Positions 1 to 6,287 of a stretch of 13,786 nucleotides of DNA are shown one piece after another. The stretch is from assembly GCA_964547125.1 (NCBI GenBank), contig CAZJLS010000045.1:1-13786 (forward strand). The letters run 5' to 3'. The position numbers and the translations under genes are program-made. This stretch comes from Methanobrevibacter_A sp964547125. GTDB taxonomy: Archaea; Methanobacteriota; Methanobacteria; Methanobacteriales; Methanobacteriaceae. Position 1 is the first letter of the stretch, and the number at the start of each line of letters is the position of its first letter. The notes under the pieces were generated by a model. It ran no database searches and was not told where the DNA came from. It was given only the letters and a program-made list of their open reading frames with translations.

Positions 1-4
1 TTAA

Positions 5-139
5 AAAAGAAATAATCACAACACTCGAATATTTTTCATAAATCTAGAACCCTATTTCAATCAATTAGATGAGGAATTTCTAAAAACATTACAAAAACTA
101 GCCTACAAATCAATTGAATTAAATTCAGAAAATGAATAA
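5..139 (+). pseudogene. 3' end of a plus-strand gene, apparently frameshifted
   Basis: An open frame from 5 to the TAA at 137-139 encodes about 44 residues ending in a charged, helical tail (FNQLDEEFLKTLQKL and following). It looks like genuine protein but has no in-frame ATG, and an in-frame stop sits at 2-4. The neighbouring frame from position 3 reads KKEIITTLEYF before stopping at 39-41. The two would join into one continuous protein if one T were added to the T run at 32-36. I therefore read it as the C-terminus of a gene extending left of the window, with either a real -1 frameshift or a sequencing error in the homopolymer. The helical, Leu/Glu/Lys-rich end would suit a small regulator, but I do not recognise the family. 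It converges on the ATPase gene that ends at 198. Confidence 0.4.
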
Positions 140-197
140 AAACATAATAATCATTAAAAATATATTTTAAAGGTTATTGAGACATAAAATATTAAAA

Positions 198-1385
198 TTA
201 AATGAAATCATAAGATTTTATTTTAAAATAAGCAGGGTAAAGACCATTTGAAAATTCATAAATTTCATCATTTAAGCCTTTAGTATTAAAAATACCACTA
301 TTAACCATAGTATATAAAAAATCATCCAATATTAGTATTTCATCATCATTTAATATATTCTCTAAATCTTCTCTTCTGAACTTCAATTTATCAAATTTAC
401 CTAATTTTAATAAAATTGATTCAAAATTACTATTTGAAATTAAATCTAATGCTGGTCTAATTTGTTTATTACCAATTTCATCTGCAGCATTAATGACAAT
501 ATCTCTTATTTGATTTTCTTTTATTTCATTATCATTTTCCAACCAAAATGCAGAGTCTCCAATTTGTTGCATCAATAATGGAAGACCAGATGCAAAATAT
601 GTAAACTTATCAATTATATTATCTCCACATTTTATATTAACACTATCCAATGTATCTTTGAAAAATTCTTTAACCTCATTATCATTTAGTAAACCAATTT
701 CTTCATAGTGGAATATCCTTCCAAAACTTTGTTCTTTAAGAACTAAATTATTAAATTTTTCAGGATATCCAATAATAAGAACATATAATTTTAAATTTAT
801 ATTTGTATCCATTTCAATAGTATCTGCAAAACGTTTATACCAATTAACAAAGTCTAATGACTCTGATAAACCATTAATATCATCTATTACAAGAAAAACT
901 CCATTATCCTCATTAATGTTCTTAAGTATTTTATTTAAATAAAAATGAAAATTATCTTTTAAATCGTGACTTTCATCACCCGTTGGTTTGAAATTTATTT
1001 TAGCACCCTTAAATTCTAAACTATCAATGTGACCAAATATTGATTTTACTTTATCTGTTAGAATGTTTTTTGGAATTTTATATAATAAAGCTTCAAATAT
1101 TAAATTAATTAAACCTTCAACAGTTGAATTATCCTTATTTGATACGTAAACTCCAGTTAAACCAAGATTATCTTCAATATATTGTCTAACAAACTCTGCA
1201 AGTGATGTTTTGCCAATTCCTTTTTGACCGGTTAAAAAGAAGTGTTGAACTTGTGAATTTTTCACAGAATTTACATATCTAAGAATTTTAATAATACTTT
1301 CTTGTCTGCCCTTGAAATAATATGAATCTACTCTTTTACCTGGTTGAAATGGGCTTTCACGGTCAATATAACTATTAATTTCCAT
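198..1385 (-). CDS. AAA+/STAND-type P-loop ATPase with possible C-terminal winged helix
   Basis: A 395-residue predicted cytoplasmic ATPase. Walker A is GQKGIGKT at 53-60, Walker B is VFLVIDDIN at 163-171, a strand ending IIGYPE near 204-209 is in the sensor-1 position, R223 is a candidate arginine finger, and GLP at 267-269 lies in the lid region. The last 90 residues or so (FRREDLENIL ... FLYTMVNSGIF) look like a winged-helix fold. This architecture fits archaeal AAA_16/Orc1-Cdc6-like or STAND ATPases; it lacks the clear features needed to call it the replication initiator. The ATG at 1383-1385 is preceded by AAAGGAA about 7 nt upstream, a modest Shine-Dalgarno. It stands alone, separated from the NAMPT gene by an oligo-T terminator, and has no partner gene that would reveal its role. 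Its substrate or partner is unknown. Confidence 0.8.
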   Translation of the reverse strand: MEINSYIDRESPFQPGKRVDSYYFKGRQESIIKILRYVNSVKNSQVQHFFLTGQKGIGKTSLAEFVRQYIEDNLGLTGVYVSNKDNSTVEGLINLIFEALLYKIPKNILTDKVKSIFGHIDSLEFKGAKINFKPTGDESHDLKDNFHFYLNKILKNINEDNGVFLVIDDINGLSESLDFVNWYKRFADTIEMDTNINLKLYVLIIGYPEKFNNLVLKEQSFGRIFHYEEIGLLNDNEVKEFFKDTLDSVNIKCGDNIIDKFTYFASGLPLLMQQIGDSAFWLENDNEIKENQIRDIVINAADEIGNKQIRPALDLISNSNFESILLKLGKFDKLKFRREDLENILNDDEILILDDFLYTMVNSGIFNTKGLNDEIYEFSNGLYPAYFKIKSYDFI

Positions 1386-1457
1386 AAAAAAATTCCTTTT
1401 TAAAATTATATTAATATAAATAAAACTATATTTAATTAAATATTTAAAATATTTGTT

Positions 1458-1468
1458 AAAAAAAAAAA
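1458..1468 (-). terminator. Oligo-T terminator downstream of the NAMPT gene
   Basis: Eleven consecutive A on the plus strand read as T11 on the minus strand, 33 nt after the NAMPT stop codon. Archaeal RNA polymerase commonly terminates at such T tracts without a hairpin. It also separates the NAMPT gene from the promoter region of the ATPase gene. Confidence 0.55.
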
Positions 1469-1501
1469 TGATGAAAATTTAATGAGATAAAATGAAAAAA
1501 A

Positions 1502-2914
1502 TTAATAAAACTTCGTATAACTTTGTGTTCTATTTTTAATATTTTCAAATTTATCTTCAATTAATAAGTCACCATTTTTAAAGACTAATTGTAAACAATC
1601 TTCACCAGGTGTGTTTATTGGTACTGTTTTATATGAATTTTCACCACATAATAGTTTAAATCTTCCTGATTTTGATTTTTTACTGCTGTCTAATGGTTTT
1701 TTATAAATATCATACCATTTGTTGTTTCTTAGTTGTGCTGAGCATTTAAATGCATTTCTTTGAGTATCACGATTTGTGCTAGTGTGTAAACCTCCACCCA
1801 TACCAAAGATTATGTTTTCTGCTGCCCATCCATTTGTTTTCATACCAAATAGTATGTCTCTTATTTTGTGATAGTCTAGACCATCACCCCATAGTAAACC
1901 TACATTTGCATCAAAGATTTTGTAACCTTTTGAAGTTAAGTGTGTTCCAAATCCGTTACCTATTATTTCTAAACAGTCTAGTGTTGTTGAAACTGGTTCA
2001 CCGCTATCTGGACGAAATACTATTTTGTTTCCTTCAGTTTTGTTTAAGAATTTATTTATGTATTCGTTTAGTTCGTAACCTTCTGTGGCTGCGTTTTCTA
2101 GGAAGTTTCTGTAGTTGTAACTATCTATTACTAATGATAGTATACCATCACGAGCGTTATTAATAACATTTATTACCTGTTCTATTTCGTTTTTTGGTCC
2201 TTGTGATGTCATTACGCTGTGTTCTGTTGCTTGTACACTGAAACCATAAATATTTGAATCATTGTAGTAATTTTCAGGTATTGTTAGTGCAGGTATGGTG
2301 TCTGTTCCACTGAAGTTTAATAGGTGTGCAGATCCAGATAGCATTGCTGATTCTGTTGAGCTTGCGCCTCTGTAACCGAAATCGTGTAGCATAAAGTCCA
2401 GATTGTCTTTTGATGATCCTGTGACTTCTAAGTAGAAATTACATAGTTTTCTTACTTCTGCAGATAATGTTGCAACTGTTGATGGGTACCATACTTGCAG
2501 GAGTAATGATTCTAAGTAATTTGGTAGCCAGTAACATCTTTTATCTGTATTTTCTACTGTCATTAATACATTTCCAACATCTACTGGTGTGCCTTCAGGT
2601 ACTGCTTTGATTTCTATTGGAAGTTTACCTTCTAAATCTTGTGCTATGTATAACCAGTCATCTGTGTTGAAGATATTGTCTCCTATGTGTGTTTTTATTA
2701 GTTTTTCTGCTTCTAGGACTTTATCTTCTGTGACTATTTGACCTTTTAAATATTTTTTTATTATATATTGTAGGCCGTAAAATATTGTTTTGTTGAATTG
2801 TGCACCTGTTCTACTTTCAAGGTATGAGTAGATTTTTTCTGTTCCTTTTGGGTAGAAATAGTGGTGTGTTACTTTGTAACTGTCTGTTAAAAGACAAATA
2901 TTATTTTCAATCAT
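1502..2914 (-). CDS. nadV: Nicotinamide phosphoribosyltransferase (NAMPT/NadV type)
   Basis: Predicted to convert nicotinamide plus PRPP into NMN, the first step of NAD salvage. The 470 residues are close to the roughly 490 of vertebrate NAMPT and match it along the whole length: TDSYKVTH (10-17), HDFGYRG (177-183), GTDT (203-206), TEH (230-232), RPDSG (301-305), GDG (343-345) and the glycine-rich GMGGGL (371-376). By offset to human NAMPT, F179 corresponds to the nicotinamide-stacking F193, D205 to the amide-recognising D219, H232 to the catalytic H247 and R301 to R311. All are present, so an active, nicotinamide-specific enzyme is likely, as opposed to the nicotinate-using PncB. The start is well set: AAGGAGGG (2923-2930, read on the minus strand) lies 8 nt before the ATG. 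It has its own promoter and terminator. NAMPT is uncommon in archaea and frequent in bacteria and phages, so horizontal origin is possible. Confidence 0.93.
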   Translation of the reverse strand: MIENNICLLTDSYKVTHHYFYPKGTEKIYSYLESRTGAQFNKTIFYGLQYIIKKYLKGQIVTEDKVLEAEKLIKTHIGDNIFNTDDWLYIAQDLEGKLPIEIKAVPEGTPVDVGNVLMTVENTDKRCYWLPNYLESLLLQVWYPSTVATLSAEVRKLCNFYLEVTGSSKDNLDFMLHDFGYRGASSTESAMLSGSAHLLNFSGTDTIPALTIPENYYNDSNIYGFSVQATEHSVMTSQGPKNEIEQVINVINNARDGILSLVIDSYNYRNFLENAATEGYELNEYINKFLNKTEGNKIVFRPDSGEPVSTTLDCLEIIGNGFGTHLTSKGYKIFDANVGLLWGDGLDYHKIRDILFGMKTNGWAAENIIFGMGGGLHTSTNRDTQRNAFKCSAQLRNNKWYDIYKKPLDSSKKSKSGRFKLLCGENSYKTVPINTPGEDCLQLVFKNGDLLIEDKFENIKNRTQSYTKFY

Positions 2915-2950
2915 TTGTATATCCCTCCTTTTACGATTTTTAAATTAGAA

Positions 2951-2962
2951 AATAATATATTA
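2951..2962 (-). promoter_or_regulatory. Probable TATA element of the NAMPT gene
   Basis: The minus strand reads TTAATATATT about 40 nt before the ATG at 2914. A start site about 25 nt downstream would give a leader just long enough to hold the strong Shine-Dalgarno at 2923-2930. The surrounding sequence is all A/T, so other placements are possible. Confidence 0.35.
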
Positions 2963-3057
2963 AGTTTAAGTTTAGTTTTTTATCATATTAATAGTTAACT
3001 TTTAGAAAGGTTTTTAAAAAATAGTATTTTTCTGTCTAAATGGACGTAATACTTAAT

Positions 3058-3396
3058 TTATAAAAATAGTTTGTATATTAAAGTTATTTGTATTAATAGT
3101 CCTATTAAGCATATTATTATTTGGATTATGCTGTGTTTTCTTATGTTTTTATCATCTGAGTTTAGTAGGTTTAGTGGTAGTAGGAATCCTATTGCTCCTA
3201 TGAAGAATGTTGTTTGTGTTTTTGATATTAGTATTAATGGGATTCCTATCCATCCAAAGATTATTGAAAGTAGGTAGTTTATTTTTATTATTTTTTTAGT
3301 GTTTGTTATTGTGTTTTGTTTTTTTATTGGGTATCCGCAGTATTTGCAGTATATTGAGTCTTCATCATTGTTTTGGTTGCATTTTGGGCATTTCAT
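3058..3396 (-). CDS. Zinc-ribbon membrane protein, last gene of the npdG-nadX operon
   Basis: A 112-residue protein with an N-terminal zinc ribbon (C3-x2-C6 ... C17-x2-C20, in CPKC and CKYCG) followed by three hydrophobic segments at about 40-58, 61-79 and 89-111. This is the common 'zinc-ribbon plus transmembrane' layout of small archaeal and bacterial proteins whose function is mostly unknown. Its ATG begins immediately after the TAA of nadX (TAAATG, no spacer), and it has only a weak ribosome site of its own, so its translation is probably coupled to nadX. That tight arrangement suggests it is co-expressed with the NAD and F420 genes, but nothing in its sequence shows a role in cofactor metabolism. 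I infer membrane location from hydrophobicity alone and see no signal-peptide cleavage site. Confidence 0.75.
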   Translation of the reverse strand: MKCPKCNQNNDEDSIYCKYCGYPIKKQNTITNTKKIIKINYLLSIIFGWIGIPLILISKTQTTFFIGAIGFLLPLNLLNSDDKNIRKHSIIQIIICLIGLLIQITLIYKLFL

Positions 3397-4155
3397 TTAG
3401 TTTCCTATGTGTAATTGCTGGTTTAGGTTTTTTAGTTTTTCTATTGCAGATAGTGCTGCTAGTTCGCTTGTTTTTGGGTTTTCTTTGCTTGGTTTGTTTT
3501 GTGTTTTTAGGTGGAATTGTCCGAATGTTCCTTTTACTTCTAGTTCGTGTGTGTTTTGTGTTATTGCTGGGTCTACTATTACTTCCACATCTATGTCTTG
3601 TTTTGTAGCTAAGCTTATTGTTGCTGCTATGTTCATGTTTTTTGGGTAGTCTTGTACTGCTTTTGATGCTTTTCCTTTAAATAGTGTTTTTTTCTCTTTT
3701 GTTTCTATTCCTAGAGATTTTGGTGATTTTTTTGTTGTGAGTTTTATTGTTTGTATTTCTCCTATGCATGCGGATTTTAGTCCATCTATTCCTAGTATTG
3801 CTCCTGATGGTGCGTATATGTTAGTGTTATGTTTTTTTGCTGTGTTTATCATTTGTGTTAGTAGTTTTTTATCCATTAGTGCTCCTATGCTCATGTTTAG
3901 GAGGTTGGTGTGTTCTAGTATTTCTGGTGCTATTTGTTTGAGTAGTTGTTGTGATGCTGCTTCTAGAACAATGTCTACTTCATTTAGCATCTCTTTGTAT
4001 GTTTGGCATGGTTTTCCACCTGTTTTTTGTGCTATTTTTTCTGCTTCTTTTATGTTTTTGTCGAAGAAGTGGGTGAATTTTATGTCTTTTTCTGTTTGGA
4101 GTTGGTTTACTATTAAGTTTGATATTGCTCCGCAGCCAATTATTCCTACTTTCAT
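3397..4155 (-). CDS. nadX: L-aspartate dehydrogenase (NAD biosynthesis)
   Basis: Predicted to oxidise L-aspartate to iminoaspartate with NAD(P)+, supplying quinolinate synthase NadA in de novo NAD synthesis in place of the oxidase NadB. It has 252 residues, within the usual size of the archaeal family. The Rossmann motif GCGAIS is at 7-12, with an acidic residue (D32 in FFDKN) at the end of the second strand. Family-specific stretches follow: PSGAILGIDGL (116-126), KASKAVQDYPKNMNIAAT (162-179), NTHELEV with a likely active-site histidine at 203, and NPKTSELAALSAI (226-238). It lies 26 nt downstream of npdG and abuts the zinc-ribbon gene, forming one operon. The immediate upstream sequence (AAGATAAAC) is only a weak ribosome site. 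Its close partnership with a NADPH:F420 reductase groups two pyridine-nucleotide enzymes. Confidence 0.93.
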   Translation of the reverse strand: MKVGIIGCGAISNLIVNQLQTEKDIKFTHFFDKNIKEAEKIAQKTGGKPCQTYKEMLNEVDIVLEAASQQLLKQIAPEILEHTNLLNMSIGALMDKKLLTQMINTAKKHNTNIYAPSGAILGIDGLKSACIGEIQTIKLTTKKSPKSLGIETKEKKTLFKGKASKAVQDYPKNMNIAATISLATKQDIDVEVIVDPAITQNTHELEVKGTFGQFHLKTQNKPSKENPKTSELAALSAIEKLKNLNQQLHIGN

Positions 4156-4181
4156 GTTTATCTTAATTTTATGTTATTTTT

Positions 4182-4868
4182 TTATTCTTTTTCTATTTTT
4201 GGTATTCCAGTTATTCTTATTCCGCCATAGTGAGATTTGTATTTTATGTTTAGTCCTATTAGTAGTGGTGTGATTGTTTCTATCATGTGTGCTTTTTCTA
4301 GTGGTCCTACATCTATTCCTCTTATTCCTGGGATTTTTTCTACTAGTTCTATGACTGTGTCTTTTGCTTCTTTGTCGTCTCCGGCTATTAGACAGTCACA
4401 GTCTATTGGTTCTGGTATGTTTAGTAGTAGACTGTTACTTATGTTGTGGAATGCTGCTACTACTTTTGCTCCTGTTCCTTTTAAGAGTGCGTCTGTTCTT
4501 TTTGCTGCTGATCCTTCTTTTACTTGTATTGGGTAGCTTGGTAGTCCTCCGACTGCTGCTTCTAGTGGTACTGTTGCGTCTATGAATATTTTGTTTTTGC
4601 AGTCTTCTTTTATTCCTTGTATTGTTGGTTTTTGTGCTGTTAGTGGTACTGTTAGTATGAGTATGTCTGATGCTTTTGCTGCATCTTCATTTGCCATTCC
4701 AGTTATTTCTGCAATGTCATAGTCTTTTAATTCTTCTTTTGTTTCTTCTACTATTTTTACTGCTTTTTCTTCTTTTCTTGATCCTACTATTACTGGTATT
4801 CCTGCTATTGCAAATCTTTTTGCTATTCCTAATCCTTGTGGTCCTGTTCCGCCAATTATTCCTATCAT
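4182..4868 (-). CDS. npdG: NADPH:coenzyme F420 oxidoreductase (Fno/NpdG)
   Basis: Catalyses reversible hydride transfer between NADP(H) and the deazaflavin F420, the main link between methanogen F420H2 and biosynthetic NADPH. The 228-residue protein matches the family: the nucleotide-binding loop GGTGPQG at 6-12, the SRK triad at 30-32 expected to hold the NADP 2'-phosphate, ITGMANEDAA (54-63), VVAAFHN (about 136-142), the AGDD motif (about 162-165) and the C-terminal GPLEKAHMIETITPL stretch. It is the first gene of the minus-strand operon npdG-nadX-zinc ribbon. The start is the ATG at 4868 with AAAGGTTG as a modest ribosome site upstream. A clear TATA box (4932-4939) and an operator-like dyad (4945-4960) lie in front. 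This gene is the best single indicator that the organism is an F420-using archaeon, most simply a methanogen. Confidence 0.95.
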   Translation of the reverse strand: MIGIIGGTGPQGLGIAKRFAIAGIPVIVGSRKEEKAVKIVEETKEELKDYDIAEITGMANEDAAKASDILILTVPLTAQKPTIQGIKEDCKNKIFIDATVPLEAAVGGLPSYPIQVKEGSAAKRTDALLKGTGAKVVAAFHNISNSLLLNIPEPIDCDCLIAGDDKEAKDTVIELVEKIPGIRGIDVGPLEKAHMIETITPLLIGLNIKYKSHYGGIRITGIPKIEKE

Positions 4869-4931
4869 ATTATTTTACAACCTTTTTTGTTAAATTTTAT
4901 ATTATTAATTTATATTTTTGGTAGTATGTGT

Positions 4932-4939
4932 TATATAAA
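4932..4939 (-). promoter_or_regulatory. TATA box of the npdG-nadX operon
   Basis: The minus strand reads TTTATATA, a perfect archaeal TATA box. A start site 25-27 nt downstream falls near 4909, giving a leader of about 40 nt before the npdG ATG at 4868. Confidence 0.6.
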
Positions 4940-4944
4940 ATATA

Positions 4945-4960
4945 CGGAAAGTATATTCCG
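4945..4960. promoter_or_regulatory. NrpR-consensus operator-like dyad upstream of npdG
   Basis: CGGAA-AGTATA-TTCCG is a perfect 5-bp-arm inverted repeat with a 6-nt spacer, exactly the GGAA-N6-TTCC pattern known for NrpR, the nitrogen repressor of methanogens. It lies 5 bp upstream of the npdG TATA box, where a bound protein would overlap the BRE. A second dyad overlaps it: TATAC-GGAAA-GTATA at 4941-4955. The match and position are visible; binding by NrpR is inference. Confidence 0.45.
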
Positions 4961-4988
4961 ACTGTTAAATATTAAATGAAAAATAAAT

Positions 4989-5004
4989 AAAAAAAATAAA
5001 AAAA
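4989..5004 (-). terminator. Double oligo-T terminator after the flavoprotein operon
   Basis: On the minus strand two T tracts, T7 (4998-5004) and T8 (4989-4996), begin 5 nt after the stop codon of the flavoprotein gene that ends at 5009. This fits a stem-free archaeal terminator and separates the flavoprotein operon from the npdG promoter. Confidence 0.5.
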
Positions 5005-5008
5005 TAAA

Positions 5009-5641
5009 TTATCTGATAAAATTAGTTTTCTCTGGAGCTTCACTTTCAGGCAATGGAATTCCAGCATCCTCACCTGCTTTTTTAAGTTTTAAAAACCATG
5101 CCATATTTCTCCCAAGAGTTCTCATAACTTGCAAACCTTCTTTATCTTGTTTAACTTCATCAGGAGTGTTACCATGAACCATAGTCCAATATTTAGAAGA
5201 AATTATAGGCATCTCAGCAATAGAGAAAAATTTATTAATCTCATCAATTGAAGCAGTAGTTCCTGCACGTCTTGCACTAACAACTGTCGCACCCGGTTTT
5301 AATCTAAATGAATCATCCCCAGATTTACGTCCCGCATAAAAAGCACGTGTTAAAAGACTAATTAAAGTACTGTTAGCAGATGCAAAATATACTGGTGCAC
5401 CAAAAATAAAACCATCAAATTCTTTACATAAATCTATGAATTCATTAACATAATCATCATAGACACATTTACCAATATCAACACATTTCATACATGCTGT
5501 ACATCCCCTTATATCTTTTTGACCAACATGTACAATTTTAGTTTCTATGTTTTCTTCATTTAATGTTTTTTCTACTTCACTTAATGCAGTAAATGTGCAG
5601 CCCATTCTATTTGGGCTACCATTCACTAATAAAACTTTCAT
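5009..5641 (-). CDS. Isf-type iron-sulfur flavoprotein (flavodoxin-fold, second gene of pair)
   Basis: A cytoplasmic FMN and [4Fe-4S] protein of the Isf family. It has the N-terminal flavodoxin phosphate loop (VLLVNGSPN), a compact CX2CX2CX5C cluster motif (CTACMKCVDIGKC), and the APVYF segment typical of NADPH-dependent FMN reductase folds. In Methanosarcina, Isf transfers electrons from ferredoxin and has been linked to reduction of oxygen or peroxide; the substrate here is unknown. I place the start at the ATG at 5639-5641 (210 residues), because GTAGG at 5651-5655 then lies 9 nt upstream; an ATG at 5650 would leave no room for a ribosome site. It follows the related flavoprotein gene by 17 nt, so the two are co-transcribed. 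Confidence 0.87.
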   Translation of the reverse strand: MKVLLVNGSPNRMGCTFTALSEVEKTLNEENIETKIVHVGQKDIRGCTACMKCVDIGKCVYDDYVNEFIDLCKEFDGFIFGAPVYFASANSTLISLLTRAFYAGRKSGDDSFRLKPGATVVSARRAGTTASIDEINKFFSIAEMPIISSKYWTMVHGNTPDEVKQDKEGLQVMRTLGRNMAWFLKLKKAGEDAGIPLPESEAPEKTNFIR

Positions 5642-5658
5642 TTTAAACATCCTACATT

Positions 5659-6201
5659 TTAGAATTTTTTACCAATATCGTAAGCTTCTTCCATTTTATC
5701 TATTTGTTCTTTAACAATACCTGGTTCTCCAGCACCATTACCAACATCTAAAACTCCTATAACATCATATCCTACAAATTCAAATGGTGATGCTTTTGTT
5801 AATGCTATATAATCTTTGTATGTTCCTTCTGCTTGATTTTCAGTAAATACTAATGCAGCTTTTCCGCCTAAACTTTCATCATTGAATTTTCCCACTTTGA
5901 AAAATCTGTCAATTATTAGTTTTCCTTGCGCTGCCATTTGTCCGTAGTATATTGGTGATGAGAATATTACACCATCTGCTTCAATTAAATCTGCAATGAT
6001 TTTGTTTCCATCATCCCCTCTTACACATTCTGGGTTGCTTGCACAGTGCATACATGCTTTACATGGTGCAATGTCACAGTCTTCGAGATAATATTTTTTT
6101 ACTGTGTTACCGTTTTCTTCTGCTCCTTTAATGATTTCGTCAACAATAACGTCATCATTTCCACCTTTTCTAGGACTTGCTTGTAATGCTATTATATTCA
6201 T
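5659..6201 (-). CDS. Isf-type iron-sulfur flavoprotein (flavodoxin-fold, first gene of pair)
   Basis: A 180-residue flavodoxin-fold protein with the FMN phosphate loop ASPRKGGN near the N-terminus and the Isf cluster motif CX2CX2CX5C with cysteines at 47, 50, 53 and 59, the same numbering as in Methanosarcina thermophila Isf. SSPIYYG (about 79-85) is the second flavin-contact segment. The start is the ATG at 6199-6201, with GAGGAAG (starting at 6214, minus strand) 9 nt ahead; a longer reading from the TTG at 6216 would begin on the Shine-Dalgarno itself and is rejected. It probably carries electrons from ferredoxin or F420-linked donors to an unknown acceptor. It differs clearly from the downstream flavoprotein, so the pair is an old duplication or two subunits, not a recent copy. 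Confidence 0.87.
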   Translation of the reverse strand: MNIIALQASPRKGGNDDVIVDEIIKGAEENGNTVKKYYLEDCDIAPCKACMHCASNPECVRGDDGNKIIADLIEADGVIFSSPIYYGQMAAQGKLIIDRFFKVGKFNDESLGGKAALVFTENQAEGTYKDYIALTKASPFEFVGYDVIGVLDVGNGAGEPGIVKEQIDKMEEAYDIGKKF

Positions 6202-6287
6202 AATTATCTTCCTCAAATAAAAATTGTATTATAAATTAAATTTTGTAATTATTTACTATATATTATTTTTTAAAAATTTCTTAAATT

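Noticed and set aside
198..1385. Replication origin with an Orc1/Cdc6 initiator
   Set aside because: No origin-recognition-box repeats or GC-rich dyads flank the gene, and the protein lacks the clear signatures that separate Orc1/Cdc6 from other AAA_16 ATPases.
1834..2163. 109-codon plus-strand frame inside the NAMPT gene
   Set aside because: It is low-complexity Leu/Phe/Cys protein lying wholly antisense to a well-conserved enzyme.
2962..2977. AAGTTT tandem repeats upstream of the NAMPT gene
   Set aside because: Only two full and one partial copy of a 6-nt unit in A/T-rich spacer; there is no symmetry or second site to suggest function.
3737..4273. 178-codon open frame on the plus strand opposite nadX and npdG
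   Set aside because: It is a shadow of the A-rich coding strand: its product is an unpatterned string of hydrophobic and serine/cysteine residues with no family motif, and the opposite strand encodes two certain enzymes.
6202..6216. N-terminal extension of the first flavoprotein from a TTG at 6216
   Set aside because: The TTG overlaps the Shine-Dalgarno GAGG that serves the ATG at 6201, and the family begins at MNIIALQASPRKG.
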